NCBI RefSeq assembly: GCF_029867415.1
Contig: NW_026705152.1
Coordinates: forward strand, 1,054,001 to 1,118,000
Source: Vicia villosa
Taxonomy: Eukaryota; Streptophyta; Magnoliopsida; Fabales; Fabaceae
Direction of reading: 5' to 3'
Length of the DNA: 64,000 nt
The position numbers and the translations under genes were made by a program. Positions 11,801 to 19,289 of this stretch are shown one piece after another. The notes below the pieces were generated by a model that searched no databases, was not told the DNA's origin, and worked only from the letters and a program-made list of their open reading frames with translations. Position 1 is the stretch's first letter, and the number at the start of each line of letters is the position of its first letter.

Positions 11801-13080
11801 GACCTCAGACGTTCAAAATCACTTTCCAAGTTATGGATATTCCAGCACAATACAGTTGTTTGCTAGGTCGCCCATGGATTCATGAGGCTGGGGCAATTAC
11901 TTCAACACTTCATCAGAAACTGAAGTTCATAAGAAATGACAAATTGGTAACCGTATGTGGAGAACGAGCTCTGATCGTCAGCAACCTGTCATCATTCTCC
12001 GACATAGAACCAAAAGAAGTTGTTGGAACTAAATTCCAAGCACTTTCCTTAGACAAAGGAAAGGAGAAAGCAGCGTCTATCTCTTCATACAAAGATGCAA
12101 TCCAAGTTGTAAAGGATGGCACAACCAGTGGTTGGGGGCACATTAATATTCCTACCAACAACAAGAACAGAACAGGAATTGGATTCTTTCCGACATCATC
12201 AAAAGCTATCCCAGGGATTGAAGTAGTTCTCCCTATTCAAGAAACTTTCTGCAGTGGAGGTTTTCTTCAACCTGTTCAACAAACAGTCAATATCATCGAT
12301 ACGGAAAGCACCGATGAAGAGGAGTGGTTATCCTATCTTCACAAATCAGGATACATCTCCCTATCAGAGTCTGAACCACTTTGCTGTTATCCGACTAAGG
12401 GATCTGAAAGTAAGACTCAACCAAGCAGTGATGAAGTTACTGACAGCTTCACCACCAGAAGTCATAGTCCATCAGAAGAAGTTCCTCCTATCCCCGAAGA
12501 GACTTGGGATACATTAGGAGAACCAAGCGGAAAATTCGACTACATGGTGAAATACTCCGCTCCTGAAAGTTCAAGAATCTCTCTTGAAGATATTATTCCA
12601 ACTGGATGGAACAGTGATTTTGAGTACCTCTCTCAGCCAAAAGAGATGTATAACCCTTGCTATTCATCATCAGCATCTGGTGAAGTCATCATTGAGGATT
12701 ATATCCCCAAGTCACCTTCCGAGGCTAAGGATCTAGAGTTCACATATCTAGTCAATGCCATCTTGGGAGAAGAGCAAGACCAAAATACAGAAGAGGACGA
12801 TCTCGAAAGTGTCTCCGACAACGAGTCTCTCCATTCAGAAGATTGGAAGTTTCCTCAAAAGAAAGTTCGACATACTCCACTTGGAAATGGGTATGCTCAC
12901 ACCGCTCAGTCTGCTGAAGTAGAAGAAGATCGTCTGAGTGTTGCAAAGACAGTGGTTGGTAAATCAAGACCTACCACAGGCCAGCTTAAGCCTAAGGTTC
13001 CAGATTACTTAGTGCACAATGGGGTTCGCCACTATTGGACAGCTGTTGAAGTTTCAACTGTTGTTCGCACTCCTAAGTAG
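8875..13080 (+). CDS. gag-pro: Ogre Gag-protease polyprotein
   Basis: A 1,401-residue open frame. The N-terminus is a coiled coil (residues 1-30, EQENEELREEINTLKGTVE) followed by a proline-rich linker. The Gag capsid-like retrotransposon region runs from about residue 195 to 360, with FQDSLTGAALKWYMNLD as its clearest motif. A glutamine-rich linker follows near residue 420. A histidine-containing zinc-knuckle-like motif (CPYHQGAPGHNIENC) is at about 493-507. Two further CxxC..C patches lie near residues 589 and 675. The aspartic protease active site is LIDNGSSLNV at about residue 923; DNGSS replaces the commoner DTGA/S, as in other Tat elements. The last 250 residues are acidic and low in complexity. 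The stop at 13,078-13,080 falls within the inferred intron, so splicing would fuse this frame to RT. Confidence 0.93.
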   Translation: MEDFEQENEELREEINTLKGTVERLNSMVEALVVAQNRPTPEEPQRTVVSEIVSTPIPQYTMPPDRPWGMPYNFTPEGYIPPASEAPKVTMDMRPPEGYKPLEIEVPRATAMGFAQQNAEIPRSAVMASPQPIMHTFPPQGGQVYHHAPSEDAGVYERLDEFQEQFLQMQKELKTLRGQDLFGKNAADLCLVPNVKIPHKFKVPEFEKYKGNSCPQSHLVMYARRMSTQTDNQQLLIHYFQDSLTGAALKWYMNLDSSEIRTFRDLGEAFVKQYKYNLDMAPDRDQLRAMTQKDRESFKEYAQRWREVAAQICPPLEEKEMTKIYLKTLSPFYYGRMVASAPSDFTEMVNMGVRLEEAVREGRLNKEPESSVGPRKYGSSFQKKKDQDVSNVLHKIKKKFQPQVATITPVVNSAPAYQPQVSQQQIQQRSQQPQQQVRPPNYNNRAPRYPAFDPVPMPYAELFPTLLAKGLIQTRSPPNPTNSSSPWYKADQSCPYHQGAPGHNIENCFSFKIDVQRLVKSGMLSFKDTNPNVQANPLPQHKEASVNLIDQHPNVIQIYDIRQIGENLVKMHAKQAGYGHVPPHNYFTCEICPKNNQGCAVVQAALQEQMDLGWIQHIRVRTEHDINMVQGCPGEYKIYKVEDLEGSVVRFHKTLNGLAYFGTDFHAYSRCRICRRNSQGCLRVRNDIQKLMDDNTITVLANREDDEVFTVSPQINQGEPMQVKYDSRKTAVAPLVIYLPGPVPYESSKAIPYKYNATFIENGKEIPLPSVVNIADVSRVTRSGRVFNRTTENVEKPSEEVPHRQDNLPTNAVQAKENDEILKLIQRSEYNIVDQLLHTPSRISVLSLLLSSEAHREALQKVLEQAFVEPSVTISQFNNIVANISAGTSLSFCDEDLPEEGVDHNLPLHISVGCMGDTLTGVLIDNGSSLNVMPKSTLSRLSFEDYPLRKSHVIVKAFDGSRKSVFGEVDLPITIGPQTFKITFQVMDIPAQYSCLLGRPWIHEAGAITSTLHQKLKFIRNDKLVTVCGERALIVSNLSSFSDIEPKEVVGTKFQALSLDKGKEKAASISSYKDAIQVVKDGTTSGWGHINIPTNNKNRTGIGFFPTSSKAIPGIEVVLPIQETFCSGGFLQPVQQTVNIIDTESTDEEEWLSYLHKSGYISLSESEPLCCYPTKGSESKTQPSSDEVTDSFTTRSHSPSEEVPPIPEETWDTLGEPSGKFDYMVKYSAPESSRISLEDIIPTGWNSDFEYLSQPKEMYNPCYSSSASGEVIIEDYIPKSPSEAKDLEFTYLVNAILGEEQDQNTEEDDLESVSDNESLHSEDWKFPQKKVRHTPLGNGYAHTAQSAEVEEDRLSVAKTVVGKSRPTTGQLKPKVPDYLVHNGVRHYWTAVEVSTVVRTPK

Positions 13081-13401
13081 GAACTTTCACCGTTATTTTG
13101 TCCTCTCACCATAGCCCAGGGTGAAGAGATGTTTCATAGGGCTTTGCATTTTACTATTTCTTAGTTAAATGTCCCTCTTTGCTTCGCCCCAAGGCAATAG
13201 AGTTTTGTTTTATAGGGTCTTTGTTTCAAGAAATGACTGTCCATAAATAAAAATGTCATTCTGTTCCTTCGTTTAGTTTTTCCTTTTCTTTTTTCGGAAA
13301 TTGGTAATCCTAAAAAACACCCTTAAAAAACATCAAAATTATTAACTGCATACACCGAGTCTTCCCTCGTTGTCTAAATAAAACTTATCACACATATGCA
13401 G
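13077..13401 (+). other. Inferred spliceosomal intron between protease and RT
   Basis: Ogre elements are known to have a partly spliced intron here. The donor would be aa|gtagga at 13,077, overlapping the gag-pro stop codon, and the acceptor tatgcag| ending at 13,401. The 325-nt segment is T-rich, as plant introns are. The phase fits: two bases of a codon remain before the donor, the first base after the acceptor completes it, and the RT frame is open from 13,382 onward. Removing the segment deletes the stop and joins the frames. The donor is weak (AA|GTAGGA), which suits partial splicing. The boundaries are my inference from frame and consensus. Confidence 0.7.
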
Positions 13402-13438
13402 ATTAATCATAAAATACCCCGTTGAAACGTGCGACCGT

Positions 13439-15691
13439 ATGACTTCTCCAAGCTTTGAGTTTCCTGTATTCGAGGCAGAGGAAGAAGAAGACGAAGAAAT
13501 ATCAAAGGAAATTTCACGATTACTTCAACAAAAGGAAGAGGCCATTCAGCCATACAATGAGCCTCTAGAGATCATTAACCTTGGTTCCGATGGAAACAGA
13601 AAAGAGGTTAAGATTGGAGCTTCGCTCAGTTCAGAGATCAGAGAGAGTTTGATACAGCTGCTCAAAGAATTCTCAGATGTCTTCGCTTGGTCTTATCAAG
13701 ATATGCCAGGGTTGGATACCAGTATAGTGGAGCATCACTTGCCATTAAAAGCAGAATGCCCTCCGGTCAAGCAAAAATTGAGAAGAACTCATCCGGAGAT
13801 GGCCATGAAAATCAAAGAGGAAGTTCAAAAGCAGATCAACGCAGGTTTCCTCGTCACTTCAGAATACCCTCAGTGGTTAGCTAACATTGTTCCCGTTCCT
13901 AAGAAAGACGGAAAAGTCCGCATGTGCGTCGACTACAGAGATTTGAACAAAGCTAGCCCTAAGGATGATTTTCCTTTACCACATATTGATATGTTGGTAG
14001 ACAGTACAGCAAAATCCAAAGTTTTCTCATTCATGGACGGATTTTCAGGATACAACCAAATCAAAATGGCACCTGAAGACATGGAAAAAACAGCTTTCAT
14101 CACCCCCTGGGGCACGTTCTGCTACCGTGTTATGCCTTTTGGACTAAAGAACGCAGGGGCAACTTATCAAAGGGCCATGACTACGCTTTTCCACGACATG
14201 ATGCATAAGGAAGTGGAAGTCTATGTGGACGACATGATTGCCAAATCAGAAAATGAAGAAGATCACATACAGAATCTGACAAAGTTATTTCAACGCTTAC
14301 GGAAGTTTCAGCTTCGCCTGAACCCCAACAAGTGTACCTTTGGTGTCTATTCAGGAAAACTCCTTGGTTTCATTGTCAGCAAACGAGGAATTGAAGTAGA
14401 TCCAGACAAAGTCAAGGCAATTCAAGAAATGCCTTCGCCCAGAACCGAGAAACAAGTTAGAGGATTTCTTGGACGTCTGAATTACATCTCGAGATTCATA
14501 TATCTCATGACTGCAACTTGCGCTCCTATTTTCAAACTTCTACGGAAAAATCAAAGTTGCGTCTGGACAGACGATTGTCAGAAAGCGTTCGACAGCATTA
14601 AGGAATATCTGCTCGAACCACCCATCTTGTCTCCTCCAGTGGAAGGAAGACCTTTGATAATGTACTTAACCGTCTTAGAAGACTCCATGGGTTGTGTCCT
14701 TGGACAGCAAGACGAGACAAAGAGAAAAGAGCATGCCATCTACTACCTGAGCAAGAAATTCACTGACTGTGAATCCCGCTACTCCATGCTCGAGAAGACG
14801 TGTTGTGCTTTGGCCTGGGCTGCCAAGCGTCTCCGCCAGTACATGATTCGACATACTACTTGTTTGATCTCTCATATGGATCCAATCAAGTACATCTTTG
14901 AGAAGCCTGCTTTAACCGGGAGAATTGCCCGTTGGCAGATGTTGTTATCGGAATATGACATTGAGTATCACGCACAGAAAGCCGTGAAGGGAAGCATTCT
15001 AGCTGAGCACCTGGCTCACCACCCACTCAATGGTCATGAATCAACCAGTTTCGACTTTCCGGACGAGGACGTCATGTACCTCAAGATGAAAGATTACGAC
15101 GAGCCACTACCAGACGAAGGACCTGAGATAGGATCCCAGTGGGGCTTAATCTTTGATGGAGCTGTCAATGCTTATGGACGAGGAATTGGGGCAATCATTG
15201 TTACACCTCAGGATACCCATATTCCATTTACTGCCAGATTAACTTTCAAATGCACAAACAATGAGGCCGAATATGAAGCTTGCATCATGGGTCTCGAAGA
15301 AGCCATGGATCTAAGAATCAAACACTTGGATGTATATGGAGATTCTGCTTTGGTCATCAATCAAATCAAAGGAGAATGGGAAACACGCCAACCAGGGCTA
15401 ATTCCTTACAAAGACTACGCAAGAAGATTGTTACCATTCTTCGACAGGGTAGATTTTCATCACATTCCTCGTGAAGAAAACAATTTGGCTGATGCATTAG
15501 CCACACTCTCTTCCATGATTAGGATAAATCATTGGAATGACATTCCTCGGATCGATGTTATGCGCCTGGATAGGCCCGCTCATGTGTTCACAGTAGAAGC
15601 AATCATCGACGACAAACCGTGGTACTACGACATCAAGAACTTTCTTCAAAAGCAAGAAAAACTTCGACATGGTTCTGCTCAGATGCGTTGA
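13439..15691 (+). CDS. pol: Ogre Pol: reverse transcriptase and two RNase H domains (3' end frameshifted)
   Basis: Given here from the first ATG; after splicing the exon would start at 13,402. The RT catalytic region shows FSFMDGFSGYNQIKMAPEDM (residues about 197-216) and YVDDMIAKS (about 261). A first RNase H follows (about 405-510, MYLTVLEDSMGCVLGQ to ALAWAAKRLRQYM). Then comes a second RNase H (about 568-700, LIFDGAVNAYGRG, NNEAEYEA, VYGDSALV, NLADALA). The extra archaeal-type RNase H is a known feature of Tat elements. The frame runs off at 15,689. Its last ten residues are out-of-frame reading of bases that encode FDMVLLRCVD in the integrase frame. Sequence linking RNase H to integrase seems lost around 15,655-15,668, so the polyprotein is interrupted here. 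Confidence 0.92.
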   Translation: MTSPSFEFPVFEAEEEEDEEISKEISRLLQQKEEAIQPYNEPLEIINLGSDGNRKEVKIGASLSSEIRESLIQLLKEFSDVFAWSYQDMPGLDTSIVEHHLPLKAECPPVKQKLRRTHPEMAMKIKEEVQKQINAGFLVTSEYPQWLANIVPVPKKDGKVRMCVDYRDLNKASPKDDFPLPHIDMLVDSTAKSKVFSFMDGFSGYNQIKMAPEDMEKTAFITPWGTFCYRVMPFGLKNAGATYQRAMTTLFHDMMHKEVEVYVDDMIAKSENEEDHIQNLTKLFQRLRKFQLRLNPNKCTFGVYSGKLLGFIVSKRGIEVDPDKVKAIQEMPSPRTEKQVRGFLGRLNYISRFIYLMTATCAPIFKLLRKNQSCVWTDDCQKAFDSIKEYLLEPPILSPPVEGRPLIMYLTVLEDSMGCVLGQQDETKRKEHAIYYLSKKFTDCESRYSMLEKTCCALAWAAKRLRQYMIRHTTCLISHMDPIKYIFEKPALTGRIARWQMLLSEYDIEYHAQKAVKGSILAEHLAHHPLNGHESTSFDFPDEDVMYLKMKDYDEPLPDEGPEIGSQWGLIFDGAVNAYGRGIGAIIVTPQDTHIPFTARLTFKCTNNEAEYEACIMGLEEAMDLRIKHLDVYGDSALVINQIKGEWETRQPGLIPYKDYARRLLPFFDRVDFHHIPREENNLADALATLSSMIRINHWNDIPRIDVMRLDRPAHVFTVEAIIDDKPWYYDIKNFLQKQEKLRHGSAQMR

Positions 15692-16778
15692 CAGAAAAGA
15701 AGCAGAAATACTCATGAGAGAGATACATGAAGGTTCCTTTGGTACTCACACCAATGGACATACCATGACAAGGAAAATACTGAGAGCAGGATATTATTGG
15801 CTGACAATGGAGTCAGATTGCTACCAGTACGCAAAGAGGTGTCACAAATGCCAGATCTACGCCGATAGAATTCATGTGCCACCATCTCTGCTCAACATAC
15901 TCTCTTCCCCTTGGCCTTTCTCCATGTGGGGAATCGACATGATTGGAATGATCGAACCAAAAGCGTCCAACGGACATCGCTTCATCTTGGTAGCCATAGA
16001 CTATTTCACCAAATGGGTTGAAGCAGCTTCATATGCAAACGTTACAAGACAAGTTGTCGTCAGGTTTATCAAGAATCACATCATCTGTCGCTACGGCGTT
16101 CCTAGCAAGATAATCACTGACAATGGGTCAAATTTGAATAACAAAATGATGAAGGAGCTTTGTGAAGAATTCAAGATTGAACATCACAACTCATCTCCTT
16201 ACAGACCAAAGATGAATGGAGCTGTAGAAGCAGCTAACAAAAACATCAAGAAAATCATTCAGAAAATGGTCATCACTTACAAAGATTGGCATGAAATGCT
16301 CCCGTATGCTCTTCATGGTTACCGTACATCAGTACGTACTTCGACTGGAGCAACTCCTTTCTCCCTTGTATATGGCATGGAGGCAGTCCTACCAATAGAG
16401 GTTGAGATCCCATCAATGAGAGTCTTGATGGAGGCAAAATTAACAGAAGCCGAGTGGTGTCAAAGCAGATTCGATGAATTGAACTTAATCGAAGAAAAGC
16501 GCATGACAGCTTTATGCCACGGACAGCTATATCAACAAAGAATGAAGAAAGCTTTCGACAAAAAGGTTCGACCTCGCACAATCAAAGAAGGCGACCTTGT
16601 ACTCAAAAAGATTCAATCTTTTCTCACAGATTCGAGAGGGAAATGGACTCCCAATTATGACGGCCCCTACGTGGTCAAGAGAGCTTTCTCAGGAGGAGCC
16701 TTAATACTCACGACTATGGATGGAGAAGAATTCACCCGTCCTGTGAACGTCGACGCAGTCAAGAAATACTTCGCCTAA
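15669..16778 (+). CDS. int: Ogre integrase (frame separated from RT by a deletion)
   Basis: The frame contains a HHCC zinc-binding domain (REIHEGSFGTHTNGH, then CHKCQ at about residue 59). It also has a DD35E catalytic core: GIDMIG (about residue 88), ITDNGSNLNN (about 151) and GAVEAANKN (E about 187). These match Ty3/gypsy integrases. The C-terminal region (GPYVVKRAFSGGALILT) resembles the usual small DNA-binding module; no chromodomain is visible, as expected for Tat elements. The ATG at 15,669 is internal to the family's polyprotein and is probably not a natural start. The frame differs from RT because of the upstream deletion. Confidence 0.9.
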   Translation: MVLLRCVDRKEAEILMREIHEGSFGTHTNGHTMTRKILRAGYYWLTMESDCYQYAKRCHKCQIYADRIHVPPSLLNILSSPWPFSMWGIDMIGMIEPKASNGHRFILVAIDYFTKWVEAASYANVTRQVVVRFIKNHIICRYGVPSKIITDNGSNLNNKMMKELCEEFKIEHHNSSPYRPKMNGAVEAANKNIKKIIQKMVITYKDWHEMLPYALHGYRTSVRTSTGATPFSLVYGMEAVLPIEVEIPSMRVLMEAKLTEAEWCQSRFDELNLIEEKRMTALCHGQLYQQRMKKAFDKKVRPRTIKEGDLVLKKIQSFLTDSRGKWTPNYDGPYVVKRAFSGGALILTTMDGEEFTRPVNVDAVKKYFA

Positions 16779-16790
16779 ATAAACAAAAGA

Positions 16791-16975
16791 ACAGCTCGCT
16801 AAGTTGAAAACTCGCAAAGAGCGACTTAGGCAAAAAAGAGCGTCTCGGTGAATCGAAAACCCGAAAGGGCGATTCAGGCAAAAGTTAGAGACATAAAAAA
16901 AATAATAATAAATAATCAATCCCGGTAAACTTAAAACCCGAAAGGGGTAGTTTACGCAAAAGTTAGGGATATATG
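16791..16975 (+). repeat. Three hairpins followed by aggcaaaagttag
   Basis: Directly after the integrase stop lie three copies of one module with different complementary arms: ctaagttg/cgacttag (16,799-16,806, 16,822-16,829, one G-T pair), tgaatcg/cgattca and gtaaact/agtttac. Each encloses a small inner stem with a GAAA or GCAA-type loop (cccgaaaggg in two of them). A conserved tail aggcaaaagttag follows copy 2, with close variants after copies 1 and 3. Confidence 0.8.
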
Positions 16976-18094
16976 GCAAGTAACTGTGTTCAGGACAAAC
17001 TTGATCATTCAAAAATCCATAGCGGAGTATTCATCAGCAGTAGGTCATCTTCTACGAAGCACGAATACAGCGCAACTCTGAGTGGAAGGGAGAGATAACG
17101 GTCGTCACGTTTCATCGTAGCCCTTTTTCCCGAAAATTACCAATTTCCAACTTTGTAAATACTCCATGGAATCAAGCATTTGGCTGATTACCATTTCATA
17201 TATAATAATTTGAGCCTTGTGCTTTTCCTTTGCAATCTAGTCTTATTCAGTTTCTTGGAATGCATTTTAAATTTAAACAGTCATTTTCTTGAAACAAATG
17301 TTTTCATAAAATAAAATGAATTTACTTGCAAAGATAAAGGTGAAATTTCTTTCTAAGGTTTACAAACAATAGGAAGAATGCAAACAGTTGCTCCGAGAAT
17401 GGTTGAGACTCCGGGAACCAAGTTTTCCCCATGAGGTCGCTTTGCGAACATCTCCCGATGACGGATCTTTACTTCAATTCATATTACTCACTTCGGACAG
17501 CGGACAACTGATAACCAGATATTCCCAACAGAGTTCGAACTACAAGAAGAGGACATCTTCTGATCAACAAGAATTCAAGTCGTATCTTAGGATTTTACAT
17601 CCGCGACAATTCTATTCACATTCACTTTACATTTTATCATTGTCATAACATTCATGCATACATTACATCATAACTGCATAGTCAAGTCAGGCTTTGATCA
17701 TGAGAATGCCCGAGTCATGAGGGCATGAACTTAAGTTTCCCCTGCAAGTCCTGGAGAAACTTTTTCCTTCAAGACAACGATCCATGTAGAGAGAATTCCC
17801 CAAGCAAGTCAATAGATGGTAGTCTCCCTCAAAGAGATAGTTTGTTCACTTTTGGAATCCCTCAACTGAGAATCTCCTGCAGAGCGACATTCGACAGTCT
17901 TCTTCAGATAAGATAGTCTGCTTCACATTCCGGAACTCCCTACAGGTTTGGTATTTCCCCAGCAGGGTCGAGAGGTGCCACTTCTTGTCAGAGGAAAATT
18001 CAGAATCTCCCAGCAGATCGACAAATGATTCCCCAGCGGAGTCAGCGAATGATAGTCTTCATCCAGAAGATAGTTCAGATTCCCCAACAAAGTC
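16976..18094 (+). other. Ogre 3' UTR, unique part
   Basis: No protein gene. It contains scattered short complementary pairs such as atgccc/gggcat near 17,706-17,727 and degenerate beginnings of the hairpin array that follows. Ogre/Tat 3' UTRs are known to be hypervariable and to seed satellite repeats. Confidence 0.7.
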
Positions 18095-18677
18095 AGCAAA
18101 TGGCAGTCTCTTTCAGCAGAAGACAGTTTGCTCACTTTCTCGCAGCAGGGTCTACAAATGGCAGTCTCTCCCAGTAGAAGACAGTTTGTTTCCCCAGCAG
18201 TCAGCAAATGGCAGTCTCTTTCAGCAGAAGACAGTTTGCTCACTTTCTATCATAACAGCAGTCAGCAAATGGCAGTCTCTTTCAGCAGAAGACAGTTTGC
18301 TCACTTTCTATCATAACAGAGTCGGCAAATGGCAGTCTCTTTCAGCAGAAGACAGTTTGGCAGTCTCTTTCAGCAGAAGACAGTTTGCTCGCTTTCTTTC
18401 ATGACAAGGGTCGATAAATGGCAATCTTCCCCGGCAGAAGACAGTTTGTTCCCCTAGCAATTGGCAAATGGCAGTCTTTTCCCAAGAAAAGACAGTTTGT
18501 CTGTTAAATACTCAAGAGACCGACAAATGGCAGTTTCTTCAAACAGTTTGTCTGCTCATGGGATGCTTAGCTCCCCACAGAGTCAATGAATGGCAGTTTT
18601 CCTCTTAGGAAAACAGTTCATTGATTCCCCAGGCATCAGTTGACGAATGGCAGTTTTCACCCCGAAAACAGTTCGTC
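18095..18677 (+). repeat. Tandem hairpin array in the Ogre 3' UTR
   Basis: About ten units of roughly 57-65 bases share the core tggcagt...acag, but each has its own outer arms. These are agcaaa/tttgct (three units), acaaa/tttgt, ggcaaa/tttgtc, gacaaa/tttgtc (18,522, 18,547), tcaatgaa/ttcattga (18,583, 18,617) and gacgaa/ttcgtc (18,642, 18,672). Inner stems also vary and stay paired: gtcttttc/gaaaagac, gttttcc/ggaaaac and gttttc/gaaaac. Confidence 0.85.
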
Positions 18678-18765
18678 CGCCTTCAAACAAAGTCATTAGC
18701 CCCTCAAAAGATCATGAGGCCATATGACATTCTTTCAAAGACGTCAAGTCAAAAAGGAAGATGGT

Positions 18766-18917
18766 GAAGTTTCTTTACAGCCGTCAAATGGCATCTTATC
18801 TCCAAGCACTGATAAGAAGTTTGACGAGGAAACAAACCCTTGAAGTTTCTTTACTACCATCAAATGGCGTCTCGTCTCCAAGTGCTGATGAGAAGTTTGA
18901 TGAGGGAACAAACCTTT
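18766..18917 (+). repeat. 76-bp tandem duplication with paired arms
   Basis: Two copies, 76 bases apart, of a unit beginning gaagtttcttta. Each carries a hairpin around tccaagyrct. The first has arms cttatc/gataag (18,795, 18,811) and the second ctcgtc/gatgag (18,871, 18,887), so changes on one side are matched on the other. Confidence 0.8.
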
Positions 18918-19276
18918 GGAGGTTTTCTCTTTATCTGAGATATTGTCCAAACGCAACCAAGACCAGTTTCGAGATATGGACATCCGAAACGAGGAAAGGT
19001 TGTTTACCTTTTTCTAAGTATCAGCACTTAGTTAAAGAAGATGGATTGCGCATCCCGCATTGCCATCCATTCACCAGAATCTACATCAAGTATTTCTGCA
19101 GGAGTTTGTCTCCTCATCCCCCGCCAAGCGCGACAACGGGATCAAGTCATGCAAAAATTTTATCAATTACAACATCTCAGGAGCGCCCAAAATTCGGGCA
19201 TTCTTTGATATTTAAGTCTCTTTTACGCAGAAGAGATCGAGATCTCAATCTCTCTCCCTCCGGATAAAAGAAACTT

Positions 19277-19289
19277 AAATAGGGGCATC
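19277..19289 (+). other. Polypurine tract of the Ogre element
   Basis: The purine-rich aaataggggcatc lies immediately before the TG that starts the 3' LTR. It primes plus-strand DNA synthesis in this family. The core aggggca is at 19,281-19,287. Confidence 0.85.

Noticed and set aside
15669..15671. ATG at 15,669 as a natural integrase start
   Set aside because: It is internal to the family polyprotein; the separate frame is explained by the upstream deletion.
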